A stretch of 64,000 nucleotides of DNA from Mesorhizobium sp. ZC-5 (GCF_025753855.1 NZ_JAOWPT010000002.1:186001-250000), one strand, 5' to 3'; shown: positions 10,640 through 20,152, counted from the stretch's first letter. Notes: a model not told the origin generated them from the sequence alone. Program-made: numbers and translations.

Positions 10640-10837
10640 CTATTCGGCCAGATCGGCCGGAGCGGTTGCCGGTTGCTCGACCGGTACTGGTACGGTGACC
10701 GGCGTGGATTGCATTTCGCTGGTGGTGATGCTCGCCACGACCGTCTGGTCGACCTTGGCGGAACGCTGGAACTCGCATGCCGATGCGCTCGAAAGGCCAA
10801 GGCCAAGAGCGGCGGCAAGAACAAGAATTCTGGTCAT
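10640..10837 (-). CDS. small secreted protein, unknown function
   Basis: The 65-residue product has a clear signal peptide (TRILVLAAALGLGLSSASA, then cleavage before CEFQ), leaving a mature peptide of about 45 residues with one Cys near its N-terminus and a Pro/Val-rich, acidic tail. The ATG at 10837 is chosen because GAGGAG lies seven bases upstream; the ATG two codons earlier sits directly on that site. A lipoprotein reading (ASAC) is possible. Homologues with this pattern are small hypothetical proteins; no function can be given. Confidence 0.65.
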   Translation of the reverse strand: MTRILVLAAALGLGLSSASACEFQRSAKVDQTVVASITTSEMQSTPVTVPVPVEQPATAPADLAE

Positions 10838-11005
10838 GCTCATCTCCTCGCTGTTGCTGCAACATTGGAATGCTAACAGAAGGGGAGAGGTCACGCCAAA
10901 TCACGCTTTGCGTGAACAAAGCCCCGCGCTCACGGCGACGTTTGGCCACGTTGTACGTCTTCCATGCCAGATGGAAGATACGGTAATCCGAGGAAAGATG
11001 TCCGC

Positions 11006-11509
11006 ATGAGGCCGATCTCCATACCCTTTCCAAACCCTGATCGGATACTTGCCGGCGCACAATTTGCCGACAGCTACTGGCTGATCGCCGACGGCCTCCA
11101 CCTCGATGCCGTCAGCGCCACCCGACGGGTAATGGGCCGGACACCCGGCTGGATCACTGTCCTGATGGCGATACGCAACGTCATCGTGCGGCCATTCGGG
11201 CTGAAAACCGAACTCGGCAGCACCGCATTCCGCGACGCCATCGGCCTGTTTCCCGTCGTCGGCAAATCGGCAAGCCGCGTCGTCCTCGGTTTCGATGACA
11301 GGCATCTCGATTTCCGCGTCGTGGTCGACGTGAACGAGCTTGGTGCGGGCCGGCAGGAAGTGGCCGTTTCGACGGCGGTCAAGACCCACAACCTGCTCGG
11401 CAGAGCCTACCTGGCGGTGGTGAAGCCGTTTCACCGGCTCATCGTGCCGGCGATGCTGGCGCAGGTTCTGACCGGCGACGATAGTCAGCCGGCCGGCGTC
11501 ACCGTGTAG
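11006..11509 (+). CDS. DUF2867-type protein
   Basis: The 167-residue protein matches my recollection of the DUF2867 family (START-like fold): ADSYWLIADG near residue 22, the RVMGRTPGWI segment, the FPVVGKS motif and the DDRHLDFRVVVDV strand. The ATG follows GAGGAAAG. Function in this family is not established. The 3' end overlaps the convergent TraB/GumN gene by 25 bases. Confidence 0.8.
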   Translation: MRPISIPFPNPDRILAGAQFADSYWLIADGLHLDAVSATRRVMGRTPGWITVLMAIRNVIVRPFGLKTELGSTAFRDAIGLFPVVGKSASRVVLGFDDRHLDFRVVVDVNELGAGRQEVAVSTAVKTHNLLGRAYLAVVKPFHRLIVPAMLAQVLTGDDSQPAGVTV

Positions 11510-12549
11510 CCGTCCTTGCGGAACAGCTCGATCAGCCCTTCCGGCCCCGGCAGATGCAAGGCGCCGACCGCCATGAAGGCGTTGCCCCTGGCAAGGATTG
11601 GTTCGGCCCGCTCGACCATCGTCTTGTTGCGCGCCTTGATCATGGTTTCTTCGAACGCGGCATAACCGGCCTCGTCCTGGTTTTCGCTCGGCAGAGCCGC
11701 CTTGAACAGCGGCCAGAAGGTGCCGGTATCGCCATTGACGTAAAGCACGATCATCGTCTCGATAACGTCGTCGATACGGTCGCCGAGTTTCAGCGTATCG
11801 ACCAGGCCCTGCACATGGAAATCCATCGGCAGCGAAGCCATCGCCTCGAGCTGGCTGATCGCGGTTTCCAGCCCCTCGATCGATTTCCCGGCGGCCTTCG
11901 CGTCGTCGGCGATCTTGACGTCCAGCACCGGCGCGCCGCCGGCCTGGCGGGCCAGTTCGCAGGCCGGAAGCGCCAGCATCGCCGACAGCATCCACGGCTT
12001 CATCTTGGCGACGCTTGCCGGTGGAATGCCGCGCGCGTCGAGCGCCTTGTTGACGCCGTCGACCTCCTGCGGCGGCAGCAGCGACGTCAGCGTGGTACCG
12101 TCCGTGAACATGGTCAGTTCCGGCTTCGTCATCAGCGCCGCCATCATCTTGGTCTTGTCGAGGACGTCCGTCGTCTCGATTACCACGGTGGCCGAGGCGT
12201 CGAAGGCCTCGCGTGCCGCCGGCGTCAGGCTGGTCACGCGCGGATCTGTCATGTGCATGGTGCCGAACAGGTAGGATGTCTGCCCATCCTTCTCGATCTT
12301 CCAGAGCAGGCCCTTGCCGTTCAGCGTCTTTTCGGCGTCCGCGCGGATCGCGGCAAGCGCGGCAGGATCGGATTTCGCCATTTCCGCCATCATGTCGCTG
12401 CCGGTGCAGGTCGGCAGTTCGGCGCGTGCCTTGCCGGTGGCCAGCGCCATCATGGCGAGGAAGGAGATCAGGAACAGGACATTGACCGCCGCGAGCAGCT
12501 TCAGCGACAGGGTGGCCGCACGGTCGGCGATGGTCATGGCGCGCTTCAT
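11485..12549 (-). CDS. TraB/GumN family protein (predicted envelope metalloprotease-like)
   Basis: The 354-residue protein begins with basic residues and a hydrophobic segment (LAAVNVLFLISFLAMMALA) that anchors or exports it. It then carries the TraB/GumN signature: GLLWKIEKDGQTSYLFGTMHMTD with the G-T-x-H motif near residue 95, and the C-terminal AFMAVGALHLPGPEGLIELFRKDGY motif with the second conserved His. The family (Tiki-like fold) contains predicted metal-dependent proteases, though activity in bacteria is poorly proven. The ATG at 12549 has AGGA eight bases upstream. Confidence 0.9.
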   Translation of the reverse strand: MKRAMTIADRAATLSLKLLAAVNVLFLISFLAMMALATGKARAELPTCTGSDMMAEMAKSDPAALAAIRADAEKTLNGKGLLWKIEKDGQTSYLFGTMHMTDPRVTSLTPAAREAFDASATVVIETTDVLDKTKMMAALMTKPELTMFTDGTTLTSLLPPQEVDGVNKALDARGIPPASVAKMKPWMLSAMLALPACELARQAGGAPVLDVKIADDAKAAGKSIEGLETAISQLEAMASLPMDFHVQGLVDTLKLGDRIDDVIETMIVLYVNGDTGTFWPLFKAALPSENQDEAGYAAFEETMIKARNKTMVERAEPILARGNAFMAVGALHLPGPEGLIELFRKDGYTVTPAG

Positions 12550-12621
12550 GGCGCGATTCCTAGGCGCAAAAAGCGGCAAAACCGTTAACCTCCGGCCGAG
12601 AATTGTCTCGGCTGGCAGAAA

Positions 12622-13560
12622 TCAGGCCCTGGGATGCGCGGCTTCGTAGATTTCGAGCAGGCGGGCCGTGTCGACGCCGGTGTAGATCTGCGTCGTTGAC
12701 AGGCTGGCGTGCCCGAGCAGTTCCTGGATGGTGCGCAGGTCGCCGCCGCGGCCGAGCAGGTGCGTGGCGAAGGAATGGCGCAAGGCATGCGGCGTCGCCG
12801 TCGCCGGCAGGTTGAGGGCGGAGCGCATTTTCTGCATTTCGCGCTGGATGATCGCAGCCTGCAGCGCGCCGCCTCGGGCGCCGCGGAACAGCACGCCTTT
12901 CGGATCGAGGTGATAGGGGCACAGGCGGCGATACTCCGCCACGGCCTGCAAGGCGACCGGCAGCACCGGCACCAGCCGTGTCTTGCCACCCTTGCCGGTG
13001 ACCCGCAGCACGGTGTCGCGCGGGCTGGCAAGTTCGCCGCCCGGAAGGCCGAGCGCCTCTGAAATACGCAGTCCGGAACCGTAAAGCAGTGTCAGCACGG
13101 CGGCGTTGCGCGCCGCGATCCATGGTTCTTCGGCGAGCTGCTCGCCGGTCGAGACGACGCGTCTGGCATCGCCAGCGGTCAGCGGCTTCGGCAGCGATTT
13201 CGGTTGCTTGGGCGCGCGCAGTGCCGCCGCCCCCGCCGCATTGGCAAGCCCGCGCCTTTCGAGAAACCGCAGGAAGGAACGGATACCCGCCAGCCCGCGC
13301 CCCAGTGTCCGGGCACCGGCGCCCCCCGAACGCCGGAAGGCCAGATAGGCGCGCAGGTCGGTGGTGCGCAGATCCTTGATATCAGCGATGCCAGGCGCAC
13401 CACCGCAATGGCCGGTCAGGAACTGGAAGAACTGCCGGGTATCTCGCTCGTAGGCTTCGAGCGTCAGCGCCGCCAGCCGCCGCTCGCGGCCGAGCATCTT
13501 CAGCCACTCGGCACGGGCGTCGAGAAGATCCTGTCTGGCGGAGATGAGGAATTCCTGCAT
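12622..13560 (-). CDS. xerC: tyrosine recombinase XerC-type
   Basis: The 312-residue site-specific recombinase resolves chromosome dimers at dif with its partner XerD. It has the N-terminal SAM-like core-binding domain and the full catalytic set: R165 in GSGLRISEAL, K190, H258 and R261 in PHALRHSFATH, H284 in LLGHASLSTTQ and the nucleophile Y293 in QIYT. The assignment as XerC over XerD rests on general resemblance and is not certain. The start at 13560 excludes an implausible 51-residue extension. It is divergent from rimM with a 67-bp gap and not linked to any mobile element. Confidence 0.9.
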   Translation of the reverse strand: MQEFLISARQDLLDARAEWLKMLGRERRLAALTLEAYERDTRQFFQFLTGHCGGAPGIADIKDLRTTDLRAYLAFRRSGGAGARTLGRGLAGIRSFLRFLERRGLANAAGAAALRAPKQPKSLPKPLTAGDARRVVSTGEQLAEEPWIAARNAAVLTLLYGSGLRISEALGLPGGELASPRDTVLRVTGKGGKTRLVPVLPVALQAVAEYRRLCPYHLDPKGVLFRGARGGALQAAIIQREMQKMRSALNLPATATPHALRHSFATHLLGRGGDLRTIQELLGHASLSTTQIYTGVDTARLLEIYEAAHPRA

Positions 13561-13627
13561 TGGCAGCGACCGTCCGATTGAATAAGTCACTATGGACCGA
13601 TCGATCTTAGCAACCAGTGAAATTGCA

Positions 13628-14239
13628 ATGACCAAGCCCAAAAATCCTGTCCAGATGGCCGTGATCGGCGCCGCCCACGGCATCAAGGGCGAGCTGCGCG
13701 TGAAAACCTTCACCGCCGACCCGCTAGCCCTGGCGGACTACGGACCGCTTCACACCAAAGACGGGCGTGTCTTCGAGATCGCCAATATCAGGCCGCAAGG
13801 AACGGTCGTCGTGGTCCGGCTCAAGGGCGTCACCGACCGCAACGCGGCGGAAGCGCTGACCGGCACGGAACTGTTCGTCGACCGCTCGGCGCTGCCCGAA
13901 GCGCTCGATGACGATGAATTCTACCATGCCGACCTCGTCGGCCTTGCGGTGAAGGACGACGCCGGCGAGACGCTCGGCAAGGTGACCGCCGTGCAGAATT
14001 TCGGCGGCGGCGACATTCTCGAAGTCACGCTCGGTACTCGCCGGGGCGTGCTGATCCCCTTCACCGCGGCGGCGGTGCCGCAGATTGCTGTCAGCGCCGG
14101 TTTCATCCGCATCGATCCCGTTGCCGCCGGGTTGGTCGATGATGATGAGGACGACGGTTTTGACGGCTCGCAGGACGAACAAGGCTTCAATTCGAAACGG
14201 CGGCCGCGTGGTCCCGCCGACGCCGGAGGCAACCGGTGA
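13628..14239 (+). CDS. rimM: ribosome maturation factor RimM
   Basis: The 203-residue protein helps assemble the head of the 30S subunit by binding S19. It has the N-terminal beta-barrel ([22 protein letters not shown]) and the C-terminal PRC-barrel ([17 protein letters not shown]). An acidic tail of about 35 residues, ending in Arg/Pro, is longer than in the E. coli protein. Its stop overlaps the GTG of trmD, so the two are translationally coupled. The usual upstream partner rpsP is not adjacent here; xerC lies upstream on the other strand. Confidence 0.96.
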   Translation: MTKPKNPVQMAVIGAAHGIKGELRVKTFTADPLALADYGPLHTKDGRVFEIANIRPQGTVVVVRLKGVTDRNAAEALTGTELFVDRSALPEALDDDEFYHADLVGLAVKDDAGETLGKVTAVQNFGGGDILEVTLGTRRGVLIPFTAAAVPQIAVSAGFIRIDPVAAGLVDDDEDDGFDGSQDEQGFNSKRRPRGPADAGGNR

Positions 14240-14940
14240 GTTTCCGCGCAACGGTACTGACGCTCTACCCCGAAATGTTTCCGGGCGCACTCGGCCTGTC
14301 GCTTGCCGGCCGCGCGCTCGAGGCCGGGACATGGTCGCTGGAAACGTTGCAGATACGCGACTTCGCCACGGATCGGCACCGCACGGTGGACGATACGCCG
14401 GCTGGCGGCGGGGCCGGCATGGTGATGCGCGCAGATATTCTGGCCAGGGCGATCGATGCAGCTTCGCCCGCCGGGGATTTGCGTCCGCGGCTGCTGATGA
14501 GCCCGCGTGGGAAACCGCTGACGCAGGCACGCGTGCGCGAACTCGCCGCAGGACCGGGCGCGGTGATCCTGTGCGGACGCTTCGAGGGCGTCGACCAGCG
14601 GGTGATCGAGGCGCGCGCCCTGGAAGAGGTTTCGGTCGGCGACTACATTCTTTCCGGCGGCGAGGTTGCAGCGCATGTGCTGCTCGACGCGGTGGTGCGG
14701 CTCTTGCCGGGCGTCATGGGCAACGAGGCGTCGGGCGAGGAGGAGAGTTTCGAGAACGGCCTGCTTGAACACCCGCATTATACCCGCCCGCAGGATTTCG
14801 AGGGGCGACCGATCCCCGATGTGCTGATTTCCGGCAACCACGCAAAAATCGCCAGATGGCGGCATGCCGAGGCCGAGAAACTGACCGCCGAGCGGCGACC
14901 GGACCTTTTGGCGAAACCTGCTCAGCCCGTCGCGAAATAA
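14236..14940 (+). CDS. trmD: tRNA (guanine-37-N1)-methyltransferase
   Basis: TrmD methylates G37 next to the anticodon and prevents frameshifting. The 234-residue protein shows the trefoil-knot SAM-binding motifs [14 protein letters not shown] and [10 protein letters not shown] and the C-terminal [12 protein letters not shown] segment. The GTG start overlaps the rimM stop (GTGA). The 3' end overlaps the convergent TauE/SafE permease gene by 19 bases. Confidence 0.97.
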   Translation: MSFRATVLTLYPEMFPGALGLSLAGRALEAGTWSLETLQIRDFATDRHRTVDDTPAGGGAGMVMRADILARAIDAASPAGDLRPRLLMSPRGKPLTQARVRELAAGPGAVILCGRFEGVDQRVIEARALEEVSVGDYILSGGEVAAHVLLDAVVRLLPGVMGNEASGEEESFENGLLEHPHYTRPQDFEGRPIPDVLISGNHAKIARWRHAEAEKLTAERRPDLLAKPAQPVAK

Positions 14941-15674
14941 TAGATCGCCAGAAACACGCCGGTGGCGACGACGAAAGCGCGCACGGCACTCTGCGGCACG
15001 CGCTTGGCAATCCAAACACCAGCATAACCGCCGAGCGCGCCGCTAGGCACCATCACCAGGGCTGGTCCCCAGGCGATCACCCCGCCGGAAGCGAAAACCG
15101 TGATGGCGATGGTGGCGATGACCACGGCGAGCATATTTTTCAAGGCATTGAGGCGGTGGTAGTCGCCGGCCTGGGTAAGGCCCAGGCTGGCCAGCATCAT
15201 GACGCCCATGCCTGCCCCGAAGAAGCCCCCATAGATGGCGGTGATGAACTGCACCAGCGACCCGGTAAATGAGCCGACGGATTCCTCGCTGCCCGATTTG
15301 GGTTTCGGCTTCAGCCACGGGCCGGCGGCAAACAGTGCGGTAGCCGCGATCAGCAGCCATGGCACCATGACGCGGAACGACGGGTTGTCCAGCGCCAGCA
15401 GGATCATGGAGCCGGCAAGCGCGCCGACCGCCGAAATGGCGCAAAGCAGCAGCGCACCGCGCCAGAAGGTCTTGATGTCGCTCCAGTAGGCAAGTGTCGA
15501 GGTGATATAGCCGGGAAGTTGCGTAACCGCCGAAGTCGCGCTGGCGGCGATCGGCGGGATGCCGGCCAGCGACATGGCGCCGAAGGTGATGAAGGTGCCG
15601 CCGCCGGCGACGGCGTTGACGGCTCCGGACACGAAGCCGGCGAGGAAAAGAAGTATTGTGTCCAGAAAGGGCAT
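14922..15674 (-). CDS. TauE/SafE (TSUP) family membrane permease
   Basis: The 250-residue protein has about seven or eight hydrophobic helices and the family pattern, beginning with [26 protein letters not shown] and a repeat half [22 protein letters not shown] proteins export sulfite, sulfoacetate or related organosulfur anions, but the substrate here is unknown. The ATG at 15674 is the last one before the hydrophobic start; the longer open frame upstream is not membrane-like and is rejected. It is convergent with trmD. Confidence 0.9.
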   Translation of the reverse strand: MPFLDTILLFLAGFVSGAVNAVAGGGTFITFGAMSLAGIPPIAASATSAVTQLPGYITSTLAYWSDIKTFWRGALLLCAISAVGALAGSMILLALDNPSFRVMVPWLLIAATALFAAGPWLKPKPKSGSEESVGSFTGSLVQFITAIYGGFFGAGMGVMMLASLGLTQAGDYHRLNALKNMLAVVIATIAITVFASGGVIAWGPALVMVPSGALGGYAGVWIAKRVPQSAVRAFVVATGVFLAIYYFATG

Positions 15675-16009
15675 TAGGCTGAAGTCCGTGGGAGATGCAC
15701 AGGCCTTTAGAAAGAGGCTGGCGTCGATGCAAGCCGCGATGGCTGGGCCAGTCGCACGCTCGGCGTTATTCGAGGGTTGCCGGCCGGCTCGATGAAAAAA
15801 GCGCCAACCGCGCGTGACAATCGGTGGGGAAACGTGTATGTGCCCGCCCGAACCGGAAGAAAAATCGACCGGACCCGTCAATAAGAACGGTGAATTCGCC
15901 CCTGCCTCTTCCGACCGCTCCGGAAAGAAAAGGCATAGCCGCGCGGTCTTTGAACTGCAAGGCAAGCGCGGGCGCTCTGGCTGTCGAGAAGCAAGAAGAG
16001 GTATTTGTG
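15675..16009 (+). other. intergenic region upstream of rplS, no gene seen
   Basis: This 335-bp divergent gap separates the TauE/SafE gene from rplS. Open frames across it are only upstream extensions of rplS or antisense shadows. It must hold both promoters. AAGAGG at 15995-16001 is the rplS ribosome-binding site. I could not fix a convincing -35/-10 pair. Confidence 0.5.
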
Positions 16010-16558
16010 ATGGACATCATCCGTCAGATCGAGGCCGAGCAGGCCGCCAAGATCGAAGCCAAGCGCAAGCTCCCCGAATTCCAGCCAGGCGACACCGTGC
16101 GCGTCAACGTGCGCGTGACCGAAGGCAGCCGCACCCGCGTGCAGGCCTATGAGGGCGTGGTCATTGCCCGCTCCGGCGCCGGCTTCCAGGAAAACTTCAC
16201 CGTCCGCAAGATTTCCTACGGCGAAGGCGTCGAGCGCGTTTTCCCGGTGTTCTCACCGATGGTCGAGGGCGTCGAGATCGTGCGCCGCGGCAAGGTGCGC
16301 CGCGCCAAGCTGTACTACCTGCGCGACCGCCGCGGCAAATCGGCCCGCATCACTGAAAATACCGGCGTGCGCGCCCGCAAGCTCAACGATGCCGAGCGCG
16401 ATGCGCTGAATGCCGAGAAGGCCCGCATCGAGGCTGAGAAGATCGCCGCGGCCGAAGCCCTGGCCGCCGAGAAGGCAGCGCAGGATGCCGCCGAAGCCAA
16501 GGCTGCTGCTGCCGCCGAAGCCGAAAAGGCTGCGGCCGAGGCTGAAAAGTCCGAATAA
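16010..16558 (+). CDS. rplS: 50S ribosomal protein L19 with long Ala/Glu-rich tail
   Basis: L19 sits at the 30S-50S interface. Residues 1-120 are a standard L19 ([57 protein letters not shown]). Residues 121-182 form an extension made of Ala, Glu and Lys in heptad-like order, predicted to be a long helix or coiled coil. Bacterial L19 is usually about 115 residues. Such tails are known in rhizobial L19. The ATG follows AAGAGG. A strong terminator follows 22 bases after the stop. Confidence 0.97.
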   Translation: MDIIRQIEAEQAAKIEAKRKLPEFQPGDTVRVNVRVTEGSRTRVQAYEGVVIARSGAGFQENFTVRKISYGEGVERVFPVFSPMVEGVEIVRRGKVRRAKLYYLRDRRGKSARITENTGVRARKLNDAERDALNAEKARIEAEKIAAAEALAAEKAAQDAAEAKAAAAAEAEKAAAEAEKSE

Positions 16559-16580
16559 GATTTCGCTGTCAGGCGAATGG

Positions 16581-16609
16581 AAAGGCGGCTTTCGAGCCGC
16601 CTTTTTTGT
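16581..16609 (+). terminator. rho-independent terminator of rplS
   Basis: AAAGGCGGCT and AGCCGCCTTT pair around a TTCG tetraloop, followed by TTTTT. The stable tetraloop and T-run make this a textbook terminator. Confidence 0.93.
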
Positions 16610-16800
16610 TGCGCGGCCGAGGCCCCAGAAGCCGAGCTTTGCCCGAGGCGTCGCGGTGAGGTCTTCAGGTTTCGAAAGTAGCAATTTTAGAAAAACCTTA
16701 AGGATTGCAGTGGAAACCGAGCGGGCGGCGAAATAAACTTCACTCCTAAAGTGCGGCTTCATCTTCTGGGGCAGGTTTCGGGGGACTCGGGGAGAGTGAA

Positions 16801-17616
16801 GTGGAAGAATTTTCAGCGGCAAACCGCTTGAATTGGGACGATCGGGCTCAACTGCATGCGACCGATCCGACCGGCAGCTACCGCATCGCAAAAGTGCTCG
16901 CCGGCGGCTCCAGCCTCTATCTGCTTGAGGCTGGCGAGATCGGCGACATCTCCGGCAAGGACATCGTCCATCTCCAGTGCCATATCGGGCTGGACACGAT
17001 CAGCCTGAAACATCTTGGCGCGGGAAGCGCCACCGGGCTCGACTTTTCGCCCGCGGCGATCGCGGCGGCGCGTGGTTTCGCCGCCAGTGCGGGCGCCGAC
17101 GTGCGGTTCGTGGAGGCTTCCGTCTACGATGCCGTGGAGGCGCTCGGCCAAGTCTACGACATGGTTTTCGTCAGCTGGGGTGCGGTGAACTGGCTGGACG
17201 ACATTTTCCGCTGGGGCCGTGTGGTAGCCAGCCTGCTGCGGCCGGGTGGCCGGCTCTATCTCGCCGACGGCCATCCGATGATGTTCCAGTGCGACCGCAA
17301 GGGCGCGCGGCTGGAATTACAGCTCGGTTGGCGAACGCCGCCAAGACGACCGCTCGTCTGGGACGAACCGCGCACCTACACCGGCGACGACCGCACCTTG
17401 AAGCATGTCCGCTACTACGAATGGATCCATCCGCTCTCCGATGTCGTCAACGCGCTGATCCAGGCCGGTCTCGCGATCGATTTCCTCAACGAGCACGATG
17501 TGGTTTCCTGGCAGCATTTCCCGTTTGCCGTGGAAAGCGGCGACATGTTCGGCCTGCCCGACCATTGCCCGAAGATCCCGATGGCTTATTCGATCGGTGC
17601 GACGAAGCGGAAATGA
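16801..17616 (+). CDS. class I SAM-dependent methyltransferase
   Basis: The 271-residue protein has SAM-fold motif I as KDIVHLQCHIGLDTISLKHLG near residue 52, the acidic end of strand 2 (TGLDFSPAAI), and the motif near VFVSWGAVNWL. The LQCHIG form of motif I is typical of a small family often annotated simply as class I methyltransferases. Substrate unknown. The GTG start follows GGGGAGAG. The stop overlaps the ATG of the next gene, an acetyltransferase, so they form an operon. Confidence 0.9.
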   Translation: MEEFSAANRLNWDDRAQLHATDPTGSYRIAKVLAGGSSLYLLEAGEIGDISGKDIVHLQCHIGLDTISLKHLGAGSATGLDFSPAAIAAARGFAASAGADVRFVEASVYDAVEALGQVYDMVFVSWGAVNWLDDIFRWGRVVASLLRPGGRLYLADGHPMMFQCDRKGARLELQLGWRTPPRRPLVWDEPRTYTGDDRTLKHVRYYEWIHPLSDVVNALIQAGLAIDFLNEHDVVSWQHFPFAVESGDMFGLPDHCPKIPMAYSIGATKRK

Positions 17617-18155
17617 CGGAGGCTGTCGTGAAAGATGCCAAGGCCGCGATGGAAATCAGGCCGCTGACTGAAGTGGATGCCGACGCTTTTCGCGCTTTGC
17701 GGCTGACAGCCCTTCAGGACACACCGGAAGCCTTCGGCTCCAGCTACCAGGAAGAAGTCGACCAGCCACGGGAATTTTTCGTTGCGCGTGCCGCACCGCA
17801 GGACCCGAGCGTAACGTTCGGGGCGTTCGCAGGCACCCGGCTGGTCGGGACGGCGGGGCTGTCGGTCAGCAATCGCCTGAAGGAGAAGCACAAGGCATAT
17901 ATGTGGGGCGTCTTCGTGCTTGCGGATTTTCGTGGCCGGGGCGTCGGTCGCGAGCTCGTGCAGCAGATCATCGACAAGGCTGCCGGCAATGTTCGTGTCC
18001 TGCAGTGCAGCGTCGTCACCGCCCAGGAAGCAACGCGGCGCATGTACCATAAGATGGGCTTCGTGCCCTACGGCGTGGAACGCAGCGCGCTCTGCATCGA
18101 TGGCGTGTTCTACGACGAAGAGCTGCTGGCGATCGACCTCCGACCCGTTTCCTGA
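17613..18155 (+). CDS. GNAT family N-acetyltransferase
   Basis: The 180-residue protein has the GNAT fold: an N-terminal strand EIRPLTEVDADAFRALR, the central VFVLADFRGRGVGREL acetyl-CoA-binding loop (R-G-x-G-V-G) near residue 105, and a C-terminal RMYHKMGFVPYG motif. It starts with ATG overlapping the methyltransferase stop. The acceptor substrate cannot be told. Confidence 0.9.
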   Translation: MTEAVVKDAKAAMEIRPLTEVDADAFRALRLTALQDTPEAFGSSYQEEVDQPREFFVARAAPQDPSVTFGAFAGTRLVGTAGLSVSNRLKEKHKAYMWGVFVLADFRGRGVGRELVQQIIDKAAGNVRVLQCSVVTAQEATRRMYHKMGFVPYGVERSALCIDGVFYDEELLAIDLRPVS

Positions 18156-18192
18156 CACTACCCCGTCAACTTTCCTCCCGCATAAATCTGGC

Positions 18193-18223
18193 TTGACTTA
18201 AATAAGATCGTATGCGATTTAAT
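18193..18223 (+). promoter_or_regulatory. probable ohr promoter with OhrR-type operator
   Basis: TTGACT at 18193-18198 is a good -35 element. It is followed by a partly palindromic AT-rich stretch centred on ATCGTATGCGAT (18207-18218), overlapping where a -10 (TTTAAT, 18218-18223) would fall. MarR/OhrR repressors bind such sites over ohr promoters. That this is the OhrR operator is inference from position and symmetry. Confidence 0.5.
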
Positions 18224-18251
18224 CGTCAACAATCAATATTGGAGAACACCG

Positions 18252-18671
18252 ATGCCCGCACTCTATTCCACTCAAGCCCGCGCCACCGGCGGCCGTCTCG
18301 GCCATGCCGAATCCAACGACGGTCTGTTGAGCGTCGATCTGGCCATGCCGAAGGAACTCGGCGGCCAGGGCGGCGCAACCAATCCGGAGCAGCTTTTTGC
18401 CGCGGGTTACGCCGCCTGCTTCGGCAGCGCTCTGGCGCTGGTGGCCCGCAAGCAAAAGGCTCCGCTGTCGGATTCGGCGATCAACGCAACCGTGGAACTT
18501 CACCCCGACGGCCAGGGCGGCTTCAGGCTGGGCGTTGCGCTCGCTGTCGAAACCAAAGGCATCGACCAGGCAACCGCGGATGCGCTGGTGGCAACGGCGC
18601 ACAAAGTATGTCCCTATTCGAATGCCATCAAAGGCAATATCGATGTGGCGCTGACGGCAAAGGCTCTATGA
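18252..18671 (+). CDS. ohr: organic hydroperoxide resistance protein
   Basis: The 139-residue Ohr is a thiol peroxidase that reduces organic hydroperoxides using lipoylated electron donors. Both catalytic cysteines are present: one in YAACFGSAL (about residue 57) and one in AHKVCPYSNA (about residue 120). The N-terminus, ALYSTQARATGGRLG, is typical. GGAGAACACC precedes the ATG. It overlaps ohrR by four bases, so sensor and enzyme are co-expressed. Confidence 0.96.
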   Translation: MPALYSTQARATGGRLGHAESNDGLLSVDLAMPKELGGQGGATNPEQLFAAGYAACFGSALALVARKQKAPLSDSAINATVELHPDGQGGFRLGVALAVETKGIDQATADALVATAHKVCPYSNAIKGNIDVALTAKAL

Positions 18672-19159
18672 CCGCAACGATCGACAAGGAAGCAAGACAG
18701 GATGGCGGCGAGCTGTTGCGGCTCGACCGCCAGCTCTGCTTCGCGCTCTATTCGGCAAGCAGCCTGGTGACGCGGCTCTACCGGCCTTTGCTAGAACCGC
18801 TTGGCCTGACTTACCCGCAATACCTGGTCATGCTGGTCCTGTGGGAAAAGGCGCCGCGAACAGTCGGTGCGCTCGGTGAGGCACTGGGCCTCGACTCGGC
18901 CACGCTGACGCCGCTCCTGAAGCGGCTGGAAGCCGGCGGCCTGGTCAACCGCAAGCGCGATCCGGCCGACGAGCGGCGGGTGCTGATCGAGCCCACAGCG
19001 GCGGGGGCGGCACTTCGCGAACGCGCCAAGGAAATCCCCAAGGCGCTGTCTTGCCAGTTGCCACTGTCGCAGGACGAAATCGTGGACCTGCACGGCACGC
19101 TCACCAGACTCACACGCGCGTTGCGCGAGCCTGAAGATCAGTCCGCGCAGGCCGGCTGA
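18668..19159 (+). CDS. ohrR: MarR-family peroxide-sensing repressor OhrR
   Basis: The 163-residue regulator has the winged-helix of MarR proteins (TVGALGEALGLDSATLTPLLKRLEAGGLVNRKRDPADERRV region) and the reactive cysteine of OhrR near residue 24, in LDRQLCFALYSAS. Oxidation of that cysteine by organic peroxide releases DNA and induces ohr. The ATG overlaps the ohr stop (ATGA). A second Cys in LSCQLPLS (about residue 129) could act as the resolving cysteine. Confidence 0.93.
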   Translation: MTATIDKEARQDGGELLRLDRQLCFALYSASSLVTRLYRPLLEPLGLTYPQYLVMLVLWEKAPRTVGALGEALGLDSATLTPLLKRLEAGGLVNRKRDPADERRVLIEPTAAGAALRERAKEIPKALSCQLPLSQDEIVDLHGTLTRLTRALREPEDQSAQAG

Positions 19160-19286
19160 TCCCACCGGCGAAACGGATTTCCGCTCTCCCGCCATTTCGG
19201 ACATTCCTCCGGCTTGCAAGCGTGTTCGGGACCGTTACAGTCGACGGCAAATCCCGGCGTCCGGGAGATCGTTTCAGGAGCGCGCC

Positions 19287-20084
19287 ATGAACAGATTGAA
19301 GCTTTCGCTCGCCGCCATGCTGGCCCTCGTCCTCTTGCCGGTCGCCGCCTTCGCCCAGGCGCTGCCGGATCTCGGCGGCAAGTCGGTCGTCGTGGTGACG
19401 GAAAACGCCTATTTCCCGCTGCAATTCGTTGACCCGGCAAGCGGCAAGCCTGTCGGCTGGGAATATGACGCCATGGCGGAGCTTTCCAAGCGGCTCAATT
19501 TCAAGATCGAGTACCAGAACACATCCTGGGACGCGATGATCCAGGCCGTTTCGGACAAGCAGTACGACATGGGCATGACCGGCATCACTATAAAGGACGA
19601 CCGCAAGGAGAAGGTCGATTTCTCCGATCCGTACATGCGTTCGGAAATCTTCATGCTGGTGCGCGCCGACGAGAGCCGCTTCGCCGAACCCAAGGCTTTC
19701 GCCGCCGACGAAAAGCTGCTGGTTGGCGCCCAGGCCGGCACCTCGCCTTTCTACGTTGCCGTCTACAACGTGCTCGACGGCAATGAACAGAACCCGCGCG
19801 TCAAGCTGTTCGAGACCTTCGCGGCCTCCGTCGCGGCACTACAAGCCGGCGACGTCGACCTCGTGCTCACCGACAGCGCCGGCGGCAAGGCGCTTGTCGC
19901 GACCTCAGGCGGCAAGCTGAAACTGATCGGCGACCCGCTGCAGGCCGAGGATTTCGGTTTCATCTTCCCCAAGGGTTCCGACCTCACAGCGCCGATCAAC
20001 GCCGGCATCGCCGCGCTGAAGGCCGACGGCACCTTGGATAAGATCACCCAGAAGTGGTTCGTCGATTACAAGCCGGCGCAGTGA
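19287..20084 (+). CDS. amino-acid ABC transporter substrate-binding protein
   Basis: The 265-residue periplasmic protein of the polar amino-acid (HisJ/GlnH, SBP family 3) type starts with the signal peptide LKLSLAAMLALVLLPVAAFA. The mature part shows GWEYDAMAELSKRLNFKIEY and GMTGITIKDDRKEKVDFSDPY, the signature segment of the family. The GGAGCGCGCC box precedes the ATG. It is followed by a matching permease gene after 68 bases. Confidence 0.94.
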   Translation: MNRLKLSLAAMLALVLLPVAAFAQALPDLGGKSVVVVTENAYFPLQFVDPASGKPVGWEYDAMAELSKRLNFKIEYQNTSWDAMIQAVSDKQYDMGMTGITIKDDRKEKVDFSDPYMRSEIFMLVRADESRFAEPKAFAADEKLLVGAQAGTSPFYVAVYNVLDGNEQNPRVKLFETFAASVAALQAGDVDLVLTDSAGGKALVATSGGKLKLIGDPLQAEDFGFIFPKGSDLTAPINAGIAALKADGTLDKITQKWFVDYKPAQ

Positions 20085-20152
20085 GACCGCCGGCTTTCGC
20101 TGCTCAAATGACCATGCGGGGCGGCGGGCACTTCCGCCCCGTCGTCTGAGCC

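Noticed and set aside
12622-13560. xerC gene as an integrase of a genomic island
   Set aside because: It has full XerC-like length and motifs, sits beside rimM-trmD, and shows no flanking repeats or cargo.
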